NCBI RefSeq assembly: GCF_016905445.1
Contig: NZ_JAFEXF010000042.1
Span: 1 to 44,712 of the forward strand
Direction: 5' to 3'
DNA: 44,712 nt
Origin: Streptomyces sp. G44
Lineage (GTDB): Bacteria > Actinomycetota > Actinomycetes > Streptomycetales > Streptomycetaceae
Position numbers and translations under genes: made by a program. Below are positions 35,357-44,712 of the stretch, piece by piece (the first letter of the stretch is position 1; each line of letters begins with the position of its first letter). The notes beneath the pieces are model-generated. The model searched no databases, was not told the origin of the DNA, and saw nothing but the letters and a program-made list of their open reading frames with translations.

Positions 35357-37006
35357 CTACCGGACGAAGACGCCCGCCTGCCCGGCCAGATCCAGGAAGT
35401 ACTGCGGAGCCACCCCCAGCACCAGCGTCACCGCGACACCCACGCCGATCGCGGTCATGGTCAGCGGCGAGGGCACGGCGACCGTGGGGCCGTCCGCCTT
35501 CGGCTCGCTGAAGAACATGAGCACGATCACGCGGATGTAGAAGAACGCGGCGATCGCCGACGACAGCACACCGACGACGACCAGCGCGCCCGCGCCGCCC
35601 TCCGCCGCCGCCTTGAACACCGCGAACTTGCCGGTGAACCCGGAGGTCAGCGGAATGCCCGCGAAGGCCAGCAGGAAGACCGCGAAGACGGCCGCGACCA
35701 GCGGGGACCTGCGCCCGAGCCCCGCCCACTTCGACAGGTGCGTGGCCTCGCCCCCCGCGTCCCTGACCAGCGTGACGACGGCGAAGGCGCCGATCGTCAC
35801 GAAGGAGTAGGCGGCGAGGTAGAAGAGGACCGAGGAGACACCGTCCGGAGTGGTGGCGATCACACCGGCGAGGATGAAGCCCGCGTGTGCGATGGACGAG
35901 TACGCCAGGAGCCGCTTGATGTCGGTCTGGGTGATCGCGACGATCGCGCCGCCCAGCATCGTGATGATCGCGATGCCCCACATGACCGGCCGCCAGTCCC
36001 AGCGCAGGCCCGGCAGGACCACGTACAGCAGACGCAGGAGGGCACCGAACGCGGCCACCTTCGTCGCCGCCGCCATGAAACCGGTGACCGGCGTCGGAGC
36101 GCCCTGGTACACGTCCGGGGTCCACATGTGGAACGGCACCGCGCCCACCTTGAAGAGCAGCCCCATCACGACCATCGCGACGCCGATCAGGAGCAGCGCG
36201 TCGTTGCCCATGGTGTCGGCGAGCGCCGGGTCCACGGTCGTGACGTTGCCCTCGACGACGTTCGCGATCGTCGCGTACGACACGGAGCCCGCGTACCCGT
36301 ACAGGAGGGCGATGCCGAAGAGCGTGAACGCGGAGGCGAAGGCACCGAGCAGGAAGTATTTGACGGCGGCTTCCTGCGACATGAGGCGCTTGCGGCGGGC
36401 GAGCGCGCACAGCAGGTACAGCGGCAGGGAGAAGACTTCCAGCGCGATGAAGAGCGTCAGGAGGTCGTTGGCCGCGGGGAAGACGAGCATGCCGCCGATG
36501 GCGAAGAGCGCCAGCGGGAACACCTCGGTGGTGGTGAAACCGGCCTTCGTGGCGGCCTGTTCGCCCTCACTGCCGGGCACGGACCCGGCCTGGGCGGCGA
36601 ACGAGTCGACGCGGTTGCCGTGCGCCACCGGGTCGAGCCGCCGCTCGGCGAAGGTGAAGACGGCGACCAGCCCGGCGAGCAGGATGGTGCCCTGGAGGAA
36701 GAGCGCGGGCCCGTCGACCGCGATCGCGCCCATCGCCGCGATCTGCGCCTTCGTCGTGCCGAAGCCGCGGGCCGCGAGCCCGACCACCGCGGCGAAGGCG
36801 GCGGCGAGCGCGACGACGGAGACGAACAACTGGACGTAGTACCGGGACTTGCGCGGCACGAAGGCTTCGATGAGCACTCCGAGGACGGCGGCGCCGATGA
36901 CGATCAACGTCGGCGACAGCTGCCCATACTCGATCTTGGGGGCGCCGATCTTGTCGACCGGATCCGCCGCCATTGTCCACAGGCTGTGGACGGCTGATGC
37001 GCTCAC
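35357..37006 (-). CDS. nuoN: NADH-quinone oxidoreductase subunit N
   Basis: A 549-residue antiporter-like membrane subunit with about 14 hydrophobic segments. The core proton-pump signatures are visible: a conserved Glu in ALEVFSLPLYLLCAL, Lys in VGAVPFHMWTPDVYQGAPTPVTGFM, and the Lys of TDIKRLLAYSSIAHAGFIL. NuoN is one of three proton-translocating subunits of the membrane arm. GTG 37006 overlaps the nuoM stop by four bases. It is the last gene of the operon. A DnaA-box-like sequence lies within its first codons. Confidence 0.95.
   Translation of the reverse strand: MSASAVHSLWTMAADPVDKIGAPKIEYGQLSPTLIVIGAAVLGVLIEAFVPRKSRYYVQLFVSVVALAAAFAAVVGLAARGFGTTKAQIAAMGAIAVDGPALFLQGTILLAGLVAVFTFAERRLDPVAHGNRVDSFAAQAGSVPGSEGEQAATKAGFTTTEVFPLALFAIGGMLVFPAANDLLTLFIALEVFSLPLYLLCALARRKRLMSQEAAVKYFLLGAFASAFTLFGIALLYGYAGSVSYATIANVVEGNVTTVDPALADTMGNDALLLIGVAMVVMGLLFKVGAVPFHMWTPDVYQGAPTPVTGFMAAATKVAAFGALLRLLYVVLPGLRWDWRPVMWGIAIITMLGGAIVAITQTDIKRLLAYSSIAHAGFILAGVIATTPDGVSSVLFYLAAYSFVTIGAFAVVTLVRDAGGEATHLSKWAGLGRRSPLVAAVFAVFLLAFAGIPLTSGFTGKFAVFKAAAEGGAGALVVVGVLSSAIAAFFYIRVIVLMFFSEPKADGPTVAVPSPLTMTAIGVGVAVTLVLGVAPQYFLDLAGQAGVFVR
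36973..36981 (+). promoter_or_regulatory. DnaA-box-like sequence in the nuoN start
   Basis: TTGTCCACA, the form preferred by Streptomyces DnaA, followed after GGC by TGTGGACGG, an imperfect inverted copy. It lies in coding sequence, so chance or codon constraint may explain it. Confidence 0.35.
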
Positions 37007-38574
37007 TTGGCCGCCTCCACCTCGGGCTCGGGGTCCTTCTTCTGGACGTCGGACATGGTGTGCTCGACCGCCGGGTTCACCAGCTCGGTGAGCGGCTTGG
37101 GGTAGACGCCGAGGCCGATCAGGAGGGCGATCAGCGGGGCGACGACGACCAGTTCCCGCATCCGCAGGTCCGGCATGGCCGACACCTCGGGCTTCACGGG
37201 ACCCGTCATCGTCCGCTGGTAGAGGACGAGGGTGTAGAGCGCCGCGAGCACGATGCCGACCGTCGCGATGATCCCGGCCACCGGGTAGCGCGCGAACGTG
37301 CCGACCAGAACCAGGAATTCACTCACGAACGGTGCGAGGCCCGGCAGCGAGAGCGTGGCCAGACCGCCGATCAGGAAGGTGCCCGCGAGCACCGGGGCGA
37401 CCTTCTGCACCCCTCCGTAGTCGGCGATCAGACGCGAGCCGCGCCGCGAGATCAGGAAGCCGGCCACCAGCATCAGTGCGGCCGTCGAGATGCCGTGGTT
37501 GACCATGTAGAGCGTCGCGCCGGACTGGCCCTGCGAGGTCATCGCGAAGATGCCGAGGATGATGAACCCGAAGTGCGAGATCGACGCGTACGCCACCAGG
37601 CGCTTGATGTCACGCTGGCCGACCGCGAGCAGCGCGCCGTAGATGATGCTGACCAGGGCGAGTACGAGGATGATCGGCGTCGCCCACTTGCTCGCCTCGG
37701 GGAAGAGGCCGAGGCAGAACCGCAGCATCGCGAACGTGCCGACCTTGTCGACCACCGCCGTGATCAGCACCGCGACCGGAGCGGTCGCCTCCCCCATCGC
37801 GTTCGGCAGCCAGGTGTGCAGCGGCCACAGCGGCGCCTTCACCGCGAAGGCGAAGAAGAAGCCGAGGAAGAGCCACCGCTCGGTGTTGGTCGCCATGTCC
37901 AGCGAGCCGTTCGCCCGCGCCTCGGCGATCTCCTGGAGCGAGAAGTTCCCCGCCACTACGTAGAGCCCGATCACGGCGGCCAGCATGATGAGGCCGCCGA
38001 CGAGGTTGTAGAGGAGGAACTTCACCGCCGCGTAACTGCGCTGCGCCGAGGCGTTCTCGTCGCTGCCCGCGTGGGCGCGGTCCCCGAAGCCGCCGATGAG
38101 GAAGTACATCGGGATGAGCATGGCTTCGAAGAAGATGTAGAAGAGGAAGACGTCGGTGGCCTCGAAGGAGATGATCACCATCGCCTCGACGGCCAGGATC
38201 AGGGCGAAGAAGCCCTGCGTGGGCCGCCACCGCGAGGACTTCGTCTCCAGGGGATCGGCGTCGTGCCAGCCGGCCAGGATGATGAACGGGATCAGCAGCG
38301 CGGTCAGTCCGATGAGGGCGACGCCGATGCCGTCGACCCCCAGTTCGTACCGCACCCCGAAGTCCGCGATCCAGGCGCGGGACTCGGTCAGTTGGTAGCG
38401 GTCGCCGTCCGGGTCGAACCGCACGAGCACGGTCACGGCCAGCGCGAGCGTGGCGAGCGAGACGAGCAGCGCGAGCCACTTGGCGGCGGTCCGCCGGGCG
38501 GCCGGGACGGCCGCCGTGACGATCGCGCCGACCGCGGGCAGGGCCGCCGTCGCTGTCAGGAGGGGAAAGGACAT
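37003..38574 (-). CDS. nuoM: NADH-quinone oxidoreductase subunit M
   Basis: A 523-residue antiporter-like subunit with about 14 membrane segments. Signatures: FFEAMLIPMYFLIGGFG, FAVKAPLWPLHTWLPNAMGEATAPVAVLI, and QRDIKRLVAYASISHFGFIILG. The essential Glu is in FFEAM and Lys in AVKAPLWP. It is one of the proton pumps in the membrane arm. ATG 38574 follows AGGAGGGGAAAGG; longer frames upstream belong to the overlapping reading of nuoL and are not used. It ends in a GTGA overlap with nuoN. The C-terminus is acidic/charged (KKDPEPEVEAAK). Confidence 0.95.
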   Translation of the reverse strand: MSFPLLTATAALPAVGAIVTAAVPAARRTAAKWLALLVSLATLALAVTVLVRFDPDGDRYQLTESRAWIADFGVRYELGVDGIGVALIGLTALLIPFIILAGWHDADPLETKSSRWRPTQGFFALILAVEAMVIISFEATDVFLFYIFFEAMLIPMYFLIGGFGDRAHAGSDENASAQRSYAAVKFLLYNLVGGLIMLAAVIGLYVVAGNFSLQEIAEARANGSLDMATNTERWLFLGFFFAFAVKAPLWPLHTWLPNAMGEATAPVAVLITAVVDKVGTFAMLRFCLGLFPEASKWATPIILVLALVSIIYGALLAVGQRDIKRLVAYASISHFGFIILGIFAMTSQGQSGATLYMVNHGISTAALMLVAGFLISRRGSRLIADYGGVQKVAPVLAGTFLIGGLATLSLPGLAPFVSEFLVLVGTFARYPVAGIIATVGIVLAALYTLVLYQRTMTGPVKPEVSAMPDLRMRELVVVAPLIALLIGLGVYPKPLTELVNPAVEHTMSDVQKKDPEPEVEAAK

Positions 38575-38579
38575 CGGTA

Positions 38580-40526
38580 TCAGACCGCCCTCATCAGCAG
38601 GGTCGCGGCGATGAGCACCGCAGCGCCGCCGAACATCGAGACCGCGTAGGAGCGGGCGTAGCCGTTTTGCAGGGTGCGCAGCCGTCCGGAGAGGCCCCCC
38701 ATGGAGGCGGCCGTGCCGTTGACGACGCCGTCGACCAGGGAGTGGTCGACGTAGACCAGGGAGCGCGTGAGGTGCTCGCCGCCGCGCACCAGGACGACGT
38801 GGTTGAAGTCGTCCTGGAGGAGGTCTCGGCGGGCGGCCTGGGTGAGCAGCGAGCCGCGCGGGGCGGTGACCGGGACGGGCCGGCGCCCGTACTGGACGTA
38901 GGCCAGGGCGACGCCGATGACGAGGACCACCATGGTGGCGCCCGTGACCGTGGCGGCGCTGAGCGGGGAGTTCCCGTGGTCGTGGCGGGTGACCGGCTCC
39001 AGCCAGTGCGTGAACCGGTCGCCGATGCTGAAGAAGCCGCCCGCGAAGACCGACCCGAAGGCGAGCACGATCATCGGGATCGTCATGGACTTCGGGGACT
39101 CGTGCGGGTGCGGTTCCTCGTGCGCCCCCTGCGTCTCGGCGGCGGGCTCCACGTCCGGCTGGTCCGGGGAGGCGGTCGGGCGGTTGCGCCACCGCTCCTC
39201 TCCGAAGAACGTCATCAGCATGACGCGCGTCATGTAGTACGCGGTGATGGCCGCGCCCAGGAGTGCCACCGAGCCGAGGATCCAGCCCTCCGTGCCGCCC
39301 TTGGCGAACGCCGCCTCGATGATCTTGTCCTTGGAGAAGAAGCCGGACAGACCCGGGAAGCCGATGATGGCCAGGTAGCCGAGGCCGAACGTCACGAAGG
39401 TGACCGGCATGTACTTCCTGAGGCCGCCGTACTTCCTCATGTCCACCTCGTCGTTCATGCCGTGCATGACCGAACCGGCGCCCAGGAAGAGCCCGGCCTT
39501 GAAGAAGCCGTGCGTCACCAGGTGCATGATCGCGAAGACGTAGCCGATGGGGCCGAGGCCCGCGGCCAGGATCATGTAGCCGATCTGGGACATCGTCGAC
39601 CCGGCGAGGGCCTTCTTGATGTCGTCCTTCGCGCAACCGACGATCGCACCGAACAGGAGCGTGACCGCTCCGACGATCGTGACGACGAGCTGGGCGTCCG
39701 GCGCGCCGTTGAAGACCGCTCCGGAGCGGACGATCAAGTAGACGCCCGCGGTCACCATCGTGGCGGCGTGGATCAGGGCCGACACCGGGGTCGGGCCCTC
39801 CATCGCGTCGCCCAGCCAGGACTGGAGCGGCACCTGGGCGGACTTGCCGCACGCGGCGAGCAGCAGCATCAGGCCGATGGCGGTCAGCTTGCCCTCGCTG
39901 GTCTCACCCGCCGCCTCCAGGACGGGCCCGAAGGCGAACGTCCCGAAGGTGGTGAACATCAGCATGATCGCGATCGAAAGGCCCACGTCGCCGACCCGGT
40001 TGACCAGGAAGGCCTTCTTCGCGGCGGTGGCCGCGCTGGGCTTGTGCTGCCAGAAACCGATCAGGAGGTACGAGGCGAGGCCGACGCCCTCCCAGCCGAC
40101 GTACAGCAGCAGGTAGTTGTCGGCGAGGACGAGCAGGAGCATCGCCGCCAGGAAGAGGTTCAGGTAGCCGAAGAAGCGGCGGCGCCGCTCGTCGTGCTCC
40201 ATGTACCCGATGGAGTAGACGTGGATCAGGGTGCCGACACCGGAGATCAGCAGGACGAACGTCATCGACAGCTGGTCGAGCTGGAAGGCGACGTCCGCCT
40301 GGAAGCCCTCGACGGGGATCCAGCTGAACAGGTGCTGCGACAGGGTGCGCTCCTCGGCGCCCTTGCCCAGCATGTCCGTGAAGAGCACCACGGCGATGAC
40401 GAAGGAGGCCGCAGCGAGCAGCGTGCCGATCCAGTGGCCGACGCGGTCCAACGCCCGCCCGCCGCACAGCAGTACGGCCGCTCCGAGCAGAGGCGCCGCG
40501 ACGAGCGGCGCGATCAGGTTCTCCAC
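38580..40526 (-). CDS. nuoL: NADH-quinone oxidoreductase subunit L
   Basis: A 648-residue subunit, the largest antiporter-like protein, with about 16 membrane segments and the long lateral helix that spans the membrane arm near the C-terminus. Signatures: [55 protein letters not shown] (given here only in part), and [22 protein letters not shown] 40526 follows GAGGGGCTGAAA. Only five bases separate its stop from the nuoM ATG. A His/Pro/Glu-rich cytoplasmic loop ([10 protein letters not shown]) is near residue 475. Confidence 0.95.
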   Translation of the reverse strand: MENLIAPLVAAPLLGAAVLLCGGRALDRVGHWIGTLLAAASFVIAVVLFTDMLGKGAEERTLSQHLFSWIPVEGFQADVAFQLDQLSMTFVLLISGVGTLIHVYSIGYMEHDERRRRFFGYLNLFLAAMLLLVLADNYLLLYVGWEGVGLASYLLIGFWQHKPSAATAAKKAFLVNRVGDVGLSIAIMLMFTTFGTFAFGPVLEAAGETSEGKLTAIGLMLLLAACGKSAQVPLQSWLGDAMEGPTPVSALIHAATMVTAGVYLIVRSGAVFNGAPDAQLVVTIVGAVTLLFGAIVGCAKDDIKKALAGSTMSQIGYMILAAGLGPIGYVFAIMHLVTHGFFKAGLFLGAGSVMHGMNDEVDMRKYGGLRKYMPVTFVTFGLGYLAIIGFPGLSGFFSKDKIIEAAFAKGGTEGWILGSVALLGAAITAYYMTRVMLMTFFGEERWRNRPTASPDQPDVEPAAETQGAHEEPHPHESPKSMTIPMIVLAFGSVFAGGFFSIGDRFTHWLEPVTRHDHGNSPLSAATVTGATMVVLVIGVALAYVQYGRRPVPVTAPRGSLLTQAARRDLLQDDFNHVVLVRGGEHLTRSLVYVDHSLVDGVVNGTAASMGGLSGRLRTLQNGYARSYAVSMFGGAAVLIAATLLMRAV

Positions 40527-40536
40527 TTTCAGCCCC

Positions 40537-40836
40537 TCACAGCTTCATCAGGCTGGCGTCGTCGACCGAGGCCGAGTGGCGGGAACGGAACAGCGACACG
40601 ATGATCGCCAGCCCGACCACGACCTCCGCGGCGGCGACGACCATCGTGAAGAAGGCGATGATCTGGCCGTCGAGGTTGCCGTGCATCCGGGAGAAGGCCA
40701 CGAACGCGAGGTTGCAGGCGTTGAGCATGAGCTCGATGCACATGAACACCACGATCGCGTTGCGCCTGATGAGCACGCCGGTCGCGCCGATCGCGAACAA
40801 CAGGGCGGCGAGGTAGAGGTAGTTGACGGGGTTCAC
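40537..40836 (-). CDS. nuoK: NADH-quinone oxidoreductase subunit K
   Basis: A 99-residue subunit with three membrane helices. Conserved Glu residues lie within [15 protein letters not shown] and [16 protein letters not shown]. It couples quinone chemistry to proton channels. GTG 40836 overlaps the nuoJ stop by four bases (GTGA); 10 bp separate it from nuoL. Confidence 0.95.
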   Translation of the reverse strand: MNPVNYLYLAALLFAIGATGVLIRRNAIVVFMCIELMLNACNLAFVAFSRMHGNLDGQIIAFFTMVVAAAEVVVGLAIIVSLFRSRHSASVDDASLMKL

Positions 40837-41672
40837 TTCGACGCCTCCTCGGTCCGCCCGATGTCGGTGGTGCGCAGGTCCGGCCGCTCCAGACGGTCGG
40901 CGGAGCGCTGCTCCAGCGCCCGCAGGTCGTCCAGTGCCTCGGCCGACACGTCACGGATCTGGCCGCGCTCGCGCAGCGTCTTGTTGACCGTGAGCTCCGA
41001 CGGGGTGCCGTCGGGGAGCAGGCCCGCGATGTCCACGGCGTTGTGCCGGGCGTAGACACCCGGGGCGGGCAGGGGCGGCAGGTGCTTGCCCGCGCGCACG
41101 CGCTCCTCGGACCGCTCGCGCTGGGTCTTGGCGCGCTCCGTGCGCTCGCGGTGGGTCAGCACCATCGCGCCGACCGTGGCGGTGATGAGCAGCGCGCCGG
41201 TGATCTCGAAGGCGAAGACGTACTTGGTGAAGATGAGGGCCGCGAGGCCCTCCACGTTGCCGCCGGCGTTCGCCTTGCCGAGGCCGTTGAACTGCGTCAC
41301 CGAGGCGTTGCCGATGCCCGCGAAGAGCAGCACCGCGAAGCCGAGTCCGCACAGCAGCGCCAGCCAGCGCTGGCCCTTGATGGTCTCCTTCAGGGAGTCG
41401 GCGGCGGTGACGCCGACGAGCATGACCACGAAGAGGAAGAGCATCATGATCGCGCCGGTGTAGACGACGATCTGGACGATGCCCAGGAAGTACGCGCCGT
41501 TGGCGAGGTAGAACACCGCGAGGATGATCATGGTGCCGGCGAGGCAGAGCGCGCTGTGCACGGCCTTCCTCATGAGGATCGTGCACAGGGCGCCGATCAC
41601 GGCGACCGTGCCGAGGATCCAGAATTGGAAGGCCTCGCCGGTGGAGGTGGTGTAGGCGGCGAGCTGCGTCAT
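40833..41672 (-). CDS. nuoJ: NADH-quinone oxidoreductase subunit J
   Basis: A 279-residue subunit with five membrane helices in the first 180 residues. [26 protein letters not shown] carries the pi-bulge helix typical of NuoJ. The remaining 100 residues form a soluble, charged tail ([19 protein letters not shown]...) usual in actinobacterial NuoJ and absent from E. coli. ATG 41672 overlaps the nuoI stop (ATGA). Confidence 0.94.
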   Translation of the reverse strand: MTQLAAYTTSTGEAFQFWILGTVAVIGALCTILMRKAVHSALCLAGTMIILAVFYLANGAYFLGIVQIVVYTGAIMMLFLFVVMLVGVTAADSLKETIKGQRWLALLCGLGFAVLLFAGIGNASVTQFNGLGKANAGGNVEGLAALIFTKYVFAFEITGALLITATVGAMVLTHRERTERAKTQRERSEERVRAGKHLPPLPAPGVYARHNAVDIAGLLPDGTPSELTVNKTLRERGQIRDVSAEALDDLRALEQRSADRLERPDLRTTDIGRTEEASK

Positions 41673-42385
41673 CGGCCGGCCGCCTTTCCGGACGCCGGTT
41701 CGCCGGCCGCCTTCCCGGCAGCCGGTTCGCCGGGTCCGAAGTCGGAGGCCGCTTCCTGAGGGGCCTCGCCCTTGGAGCGGGCCGCCTGGGGGACCGTCCC
41801 CGGAGCGGCCTCGGTCACCAGGCCCCGGTAGTAGTCCTGCTCGTCCATGCCGGGGAAGATCGAGTGCGGGGTGTCGACCATGCCCTCTTCGAGCCCGGCG
41901 AGCAGCTGCTCCTTGGTGTAGATGAGGCTCTCGCGGCTGCTGTCGGCCAGCTCGAACTCATTCGTCATCGTCAACGCGCGCGTGGGGCACGCCTCGATGC
42001 ACAGGCCGCACAGGATGCAGCGGGCGTAGTTGATCTGGTAGACGCGGCCGTACCGCTCGCCGGGGGAGTAACGCTCCTGTTCGGTGTTGTCCGCGCCCTC
42101 CACATAGATGGCGTCGGCGGGACAGGCCCAGGCGCAGAGCTCACAGCCGACGCACTTCTCCAGGCCGTCCGGATGGCGGTTCAGCTGGTGCCTGCCGTGG
42201 AAGCGGGGAGCGGTGGTCTTCGGCTGCTCCGGATACTGCTCGGTGAGCCGCTTCTTGAACATGGCCTTGAAGGTCACGCCGAAGCCCGCGACGGGGTTCT
42301 GGAACCCCTGCTTCGATTGGTTCGACTCGTGGGGTGGCTCCGGCGATCGCGGTGATTCCGGCGATGTGTGGTTCGACTCAGCCAT
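41669..42385 (-). CDS. nuoI: NADH-quinone oxidoreductase subunit I
   Basis: A 238-residue ferredoxin-type subunit binding two 4Fe-4S clusters (N6a, N6b): Cys78, Cys81, Cys84 and Cys88 in [12 protein letters not shown] and Cys123, Cys126, Cys129 and Cys133 in [15 protein letters not shown] 42385 is chosen because AAAGGAGG precedes it and it overlaps the nuoH stop by eight bases; the longer form from 42421 lacks such a site. The C-terminus has a repeated GEPA-x-GKAAG motif, low-complexity and probably disordered. Confidence 0.95.
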   Translation of the reverse strand: MAESNHTSPESPRSPEPPHESNQSKQGFQNPVAGFGVTFKAMFKKRLTEQYPEQPKTTAPRFHGRHQLNRHPDGLEKCVGCELCAWACPADAIYVEGADNTEQERYSPGERYGRVYQINYARCILCGLCIEACPTRALTMTNEFELADSSRESLIYTKEQLLAGLEEGMVDTPHSIFPGMDEQDYYRGLVTEAAPGTVPQAARSKGEAPQEAASDFGPGEPAAGKAAGEPASGKAAGR

Positions 42386-43769
42386 CGGACGCCTCCTTTC
42401 CGTCACTTCGGGTTCCGCCACTTCGAGTTACGTCACTTTGAGTATCCGGGCCGCCACTGACAATCAGCTCCCGCTCCTGGCGCGAACGCCGGCGCGGGAC
42501 GGGCCGCAGGCTCTGGCCGGGCAGCGGTGGCACGGGGAATCCGCCCGCCATCGGGTCGAAGGCGACCGGCTTCTCCTCGGCGGCGGCCTCCTTCTCCCGC
42601 TTGTCGCGGAAGATGTCGACGACCACGGAGAGCAACAGCAGCGCGATGACCCCGCCGCCCACATAGAGCGCGATCGAGGTGAAGTCGTAGTTCTCGTTCC
42701 GCATCGCCCTGACCGTGGCGACGAGCATCAGCCAGAGGACCGAGACGGGGATGAGGACCTTCCAGCCGAGCTTCATCAGCTGGTCGTAGCGCACGCGGGG
42801 CAGCGTGCCGCGCAGCCAGATGAAGAAGAACAGCAGCAGCTGGACCTTGACCACGAACCAGAGCATCGGCCACCAGCCGTGGTTCGCGCCCTCCCAGAAG
42901 GCGCTGACCGGGTACGGGGCCCGCCAGCCGCCCAGGAAGAGCGTGACCGAGACCGCCGAGACGGTGACCATGTTGACGTACTCGGCGAGCATGAACAGCG
43001 CGAACTTGATGGAGGAGTACTCGGTGTTGAAGCCCCCGACGAGGTCGCCCTCGGACTCCGGCATGTCGAACGGCGCCCGGTTGGTCTCGCCGATCATCGT
43101 CACGATGTAGATCAGGAACGAGACCGGCAGCAGGAGCACGTACCAGCGGTCGGCCTGCGCCTCCACGATCGCCGAGGTCGACATCGAACCGGAGTAGAGG
43201 AAGACCGAGGCGAACGCCGCGCCCATCGCGATCTCGTACGAGATCATCTGCGCGCAGGAGCGCAGGCCGCCGAGGAGCGGGTAGGTGGATCCAGAACTCC
43301 AACCCGCCAGCACGATGCCGTAGATGCCGACGGAGGCGACCGCGAGGATGTAGAGCATCGCGATCGGCAGGTCGGTGAGCTGCATCGTGGTGCGCTGGCC
43401 GAAGATCGAGATTTCGTTGCCCGCGGGCCCGAAGGGGATCACCGCGATCGCCATGAAGGCCGGGATCGCCGCGACGACGGGGGCAAGGACGTAGACCACC
43501 TTGTCCGCGCGCTTGACGATCACGTCTTCCTTGAGCATCAGCTTGATGCCGTCGGCGAGGGACTGGAGCATGCCCCAGGGGCCGTGCCGGTTGGGGCCGA
43601 TGCGCAGCTGCATCCACGCGACGACCTTGCGCTCCCACACGATGGAGAACAGGACCGTCAGCATCAGGAACGCGAAGCAGAAGACCGCCTTGAGGGCGAT
43701 CAGCCACCACGGGTCGCGGCCGAACATGGACAGGTCTTCCGCCGCAAGCGGCACCACGGTGTACGTCAC
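42378..43769 (-). CDS. nuoH: NADH-quinone oxidoreductase subunit H
   Basis: A 463-residue membrane subunit with eight predicted helices that forms the quinone entry chamber. Signatures: [21 protein letters not shown] near 55-75 and [24 protein letters not shown] near 225-250. The last 75 residues are a soluble Pro/Arg-rich tail, longer than in E. coli. GTG 43769 overlaps the nuoG stop by four bases. Confidence 0.95.
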   Translation of the reverse strand: MTYTVVPLAAEDLSMFGRDPWWLIALKAVFCFAFLMLTVLFSIVWERKVVAWMQLRIGPNRHGPWGMLQSLADGIKLMLKEDVIVKRADKVVYVLAPVVAAIPAFMAIAVIPFGPAGNEISIFGQRTTMQLTDLPIAMLYILAVASVGIYGIVLAGWSSGSTYPLLGGLRSCAQMISYEIAMGAAFASVFLYSGSMSTSAIVEAQADRWYVLLLPVSFLIYIVTMIGETNRAPFDMPESEGDLVGGFNTEYSSIKFALFMLAEYVNMVTVSAVSVTLFLGGWRAPYPVSAFWEGANHGWWPMLWFVVKVQLLLFFFIWLRGTLPRVRYDQLMKLGWKVLIPVSVLWLMLVATVRAMRNENYDFTSIALYVGGGVIALLLLSVVVDIFRDKREKEAAAEEKPVAFDPMAGGFPVPPLPGQSLRPVPRRRSRQERELIVSGGPDTQSDVTRSGGTRSDGKEASDG

Positions 43770-44712
43770 GACGTCACCTCCGGGGCCTCAGTGGACTCCG
43801 GCAGGACCGCCGGGCCGATGCGGACGAGGTCTCCGGGGCGAGCGCCGGTGTCCGAAGTGACGCCTCCCCCGGTCGAGTTCAGCGGCAGCCAGACCACGCG
43901 GTCCGGCATCGGCGTGACCTGGAGCGGCAGCGCGGTCGATCCGGCGGGGCCGGTGACCGCGAGGAGGTCGCCGTCCTTCACGCCCGCCTCGGCGGCCGTG
44001 GCGGGCGACACGCGCGCGTGGGCGGCGTGCCGCGTACCGGCCAGCGCTTCGTCGCCGTCCTGGAGGCGGCCCTGGTCGAGCAGCAGCCGGTGCCCGGCGA
44101 GCACGGCCTCTCCGGCGGCGGGCCTCGGCGGCTGTGCCGCCGTCTCGCGGGGCTCGTCCGCGTACGGCCCGTCCCAGGCGCCGAGCCGCTCCAGCTCACG
44201 GCGGAGCGTCACCAGGTCGGGCAGGCCGAGGTGGACGTCCCCAGCGTCGGCCAGCATGTGCAGCACGCGCGCGTCGGTGGGCGCCAGCCTGCGGGTCATC
44301 TGGTCCGGCTTCAGCGCGGCGTCGAACATCCGCGCCCGGCCCTCCCAGTTGAGGAACGTGCCCGGCTTCTCCGCGACCGCGGCCACCGGGAGCACGACGT
44401 CCGCCCGCTCCGTCACCTCGCTGGGCCGCAGCTCCAGCGAGACCAGGAAGCCGACCGCCTCGAACGCCTCACGCGCGCGTGCCGGGTCGGGAAGGTCGGC
44501 GACCTCGACGCCCGCGACGAGCAGCGCGCCGAGTTCACCGGTCGCCGCGGCCTCGATGATCTGGCCGGTGTCGCGGCCGTAGCGGTGCGGGAGTTCGGCG
44601 ACACCCCAGGCGGCCGCGACCTCCTCCCGCGCGCGCGGGTCGGTCGCCGGGCGCCCGCCGGGCAGCAGCGACGGCAGCGCGCCCACCTCGACGGCGGCCC
44701 GCTCCCCCGCCC
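43766..44712 (-). CDS. nuoG: NADH-quinone oxidoreductase subunit G, 5'-truncated by the window
   Basis: The C-terminal 315 or so residues of NuoG, open to the right edge. The molybdopterin-oxidoreductase-like part is seen in LPVAAVAEKPGTFLNWEGR near the middle and the C-terminal beta-barrel in ARVSPATAAEAGVKDGDLLAVTG and VVWLPLNSTGGGV. The N-terminal iron-sulfur domain lies outside. NuoG is in the NADH-oxidising peripheral arm. It is coupled to nuoH by GTGA. Confidence 0.92.
   Translation of the reverse strand, partial: AGERAAVEVGALPSLLPGGRPATDPRAREEVAAAWGVAELPHRYGRDTGQIIEAAATGELGALLVAGVEVADLPDPARAREAFEAVGFLVSLELRPSEVTERADVVLPVAAVAEKPGTFLNWEGRARMFDAALKPDQMTRRLAPTDARVLHMLADAGDVHLGLPDLVTLRRELERLGAWDGPYADEPRETAAQPPRPAAGEAVLAGHRLLLDQGRLQDGDEALAGTRHAAHARVSPATAAEAGVKDGDLLAVTGPAGSTALPLQVTPMPDRVVWLPLNSTGGGVTSDTGARPGDLVRIGPAVLPESTEAPEVTS

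Overview
The window is a very GC-rich actinobacterial chromosome segment, almost certainly Streptomyces or a close relative. Grounds: strong third-position GC, GTG starts, many GTGA/ATGA stop-start overlaps, and core genes of streptomycete type (two nuo loci, KorAB, polyprenyl synthase, RecQ). All assignments come from reading the sequence; no database search was run.

Layout from left to right. (1) 1-1758, minus: nuoA, nuoB and a 3'-truncated nuoC. (2) 1972-5631, plus: two closely related histidine kinases and one NarL/LuxR-type response regulator. (3) 5955-8940: korA-korB, a 2-oxoacid:ferredoxin oxidoreductase. (4) 9146-13847: RarD/EamA permease, AraC regulator, polytopic membrane protein, flavodoxin-fold reductase. 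(5) 13873-17276, minus: ABC permease, ABC ATPase and an exported LolA-like protein. (6) 17607-18617, minus: polyprenyl diphosphate synthase; then 18923-20926, plus: CocE/NonD hydrolase. (7) 21351-29765: an accessory biosynthetic locus. (8) 29893-35167: DUF1707-like protein, HAD phosphatase, fumarylacetoacetase, RecQ. (9) 35357-44712, minus: nuoN to nuoG, the distal part of the main complex I operon.

The most unusual part is 21351-29765. Six genes form one tightly coupled operon: a thermostable-hemolysin-family protein (probable GNAT-like fold), an acyl-adenylating ligase, an Fe(II)/2-oxoglutarate (TauD-type) oxygenase, an AurF-like diiron oxygenase, two tandem paralogous 126-residue proteins resembling the uncharacterised darcynin family, and a SAM O-methyltransferase (seven CDSs counting both paralogues). 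A strong terminator ends it. A convergent TetR gene and a divergent 14-TM DHA2 exporter follow. No PKS, NRPS or carrier-protein gene is visible. The locus therefore looks like a compact pathway for a small, possibly N-oxygenated and O-methylated, acyl or amino-acid-derived metabolite that is exported under TetR control. The product is unknown. GAAC/GTTC-type repeats, including one shared 10-mer, occur both in the tetR/MFS intergenic region and upstream of the biosynthetic operon, so both may answer to the same repressor.

The flanks look like conserved housekeeping DNA. The two nuo loci, 33 kb apart in the same orientation, have the order nuoG...N then nuoA-B-C. That order fits two separate nuo gene sets better than one interrupted operon.
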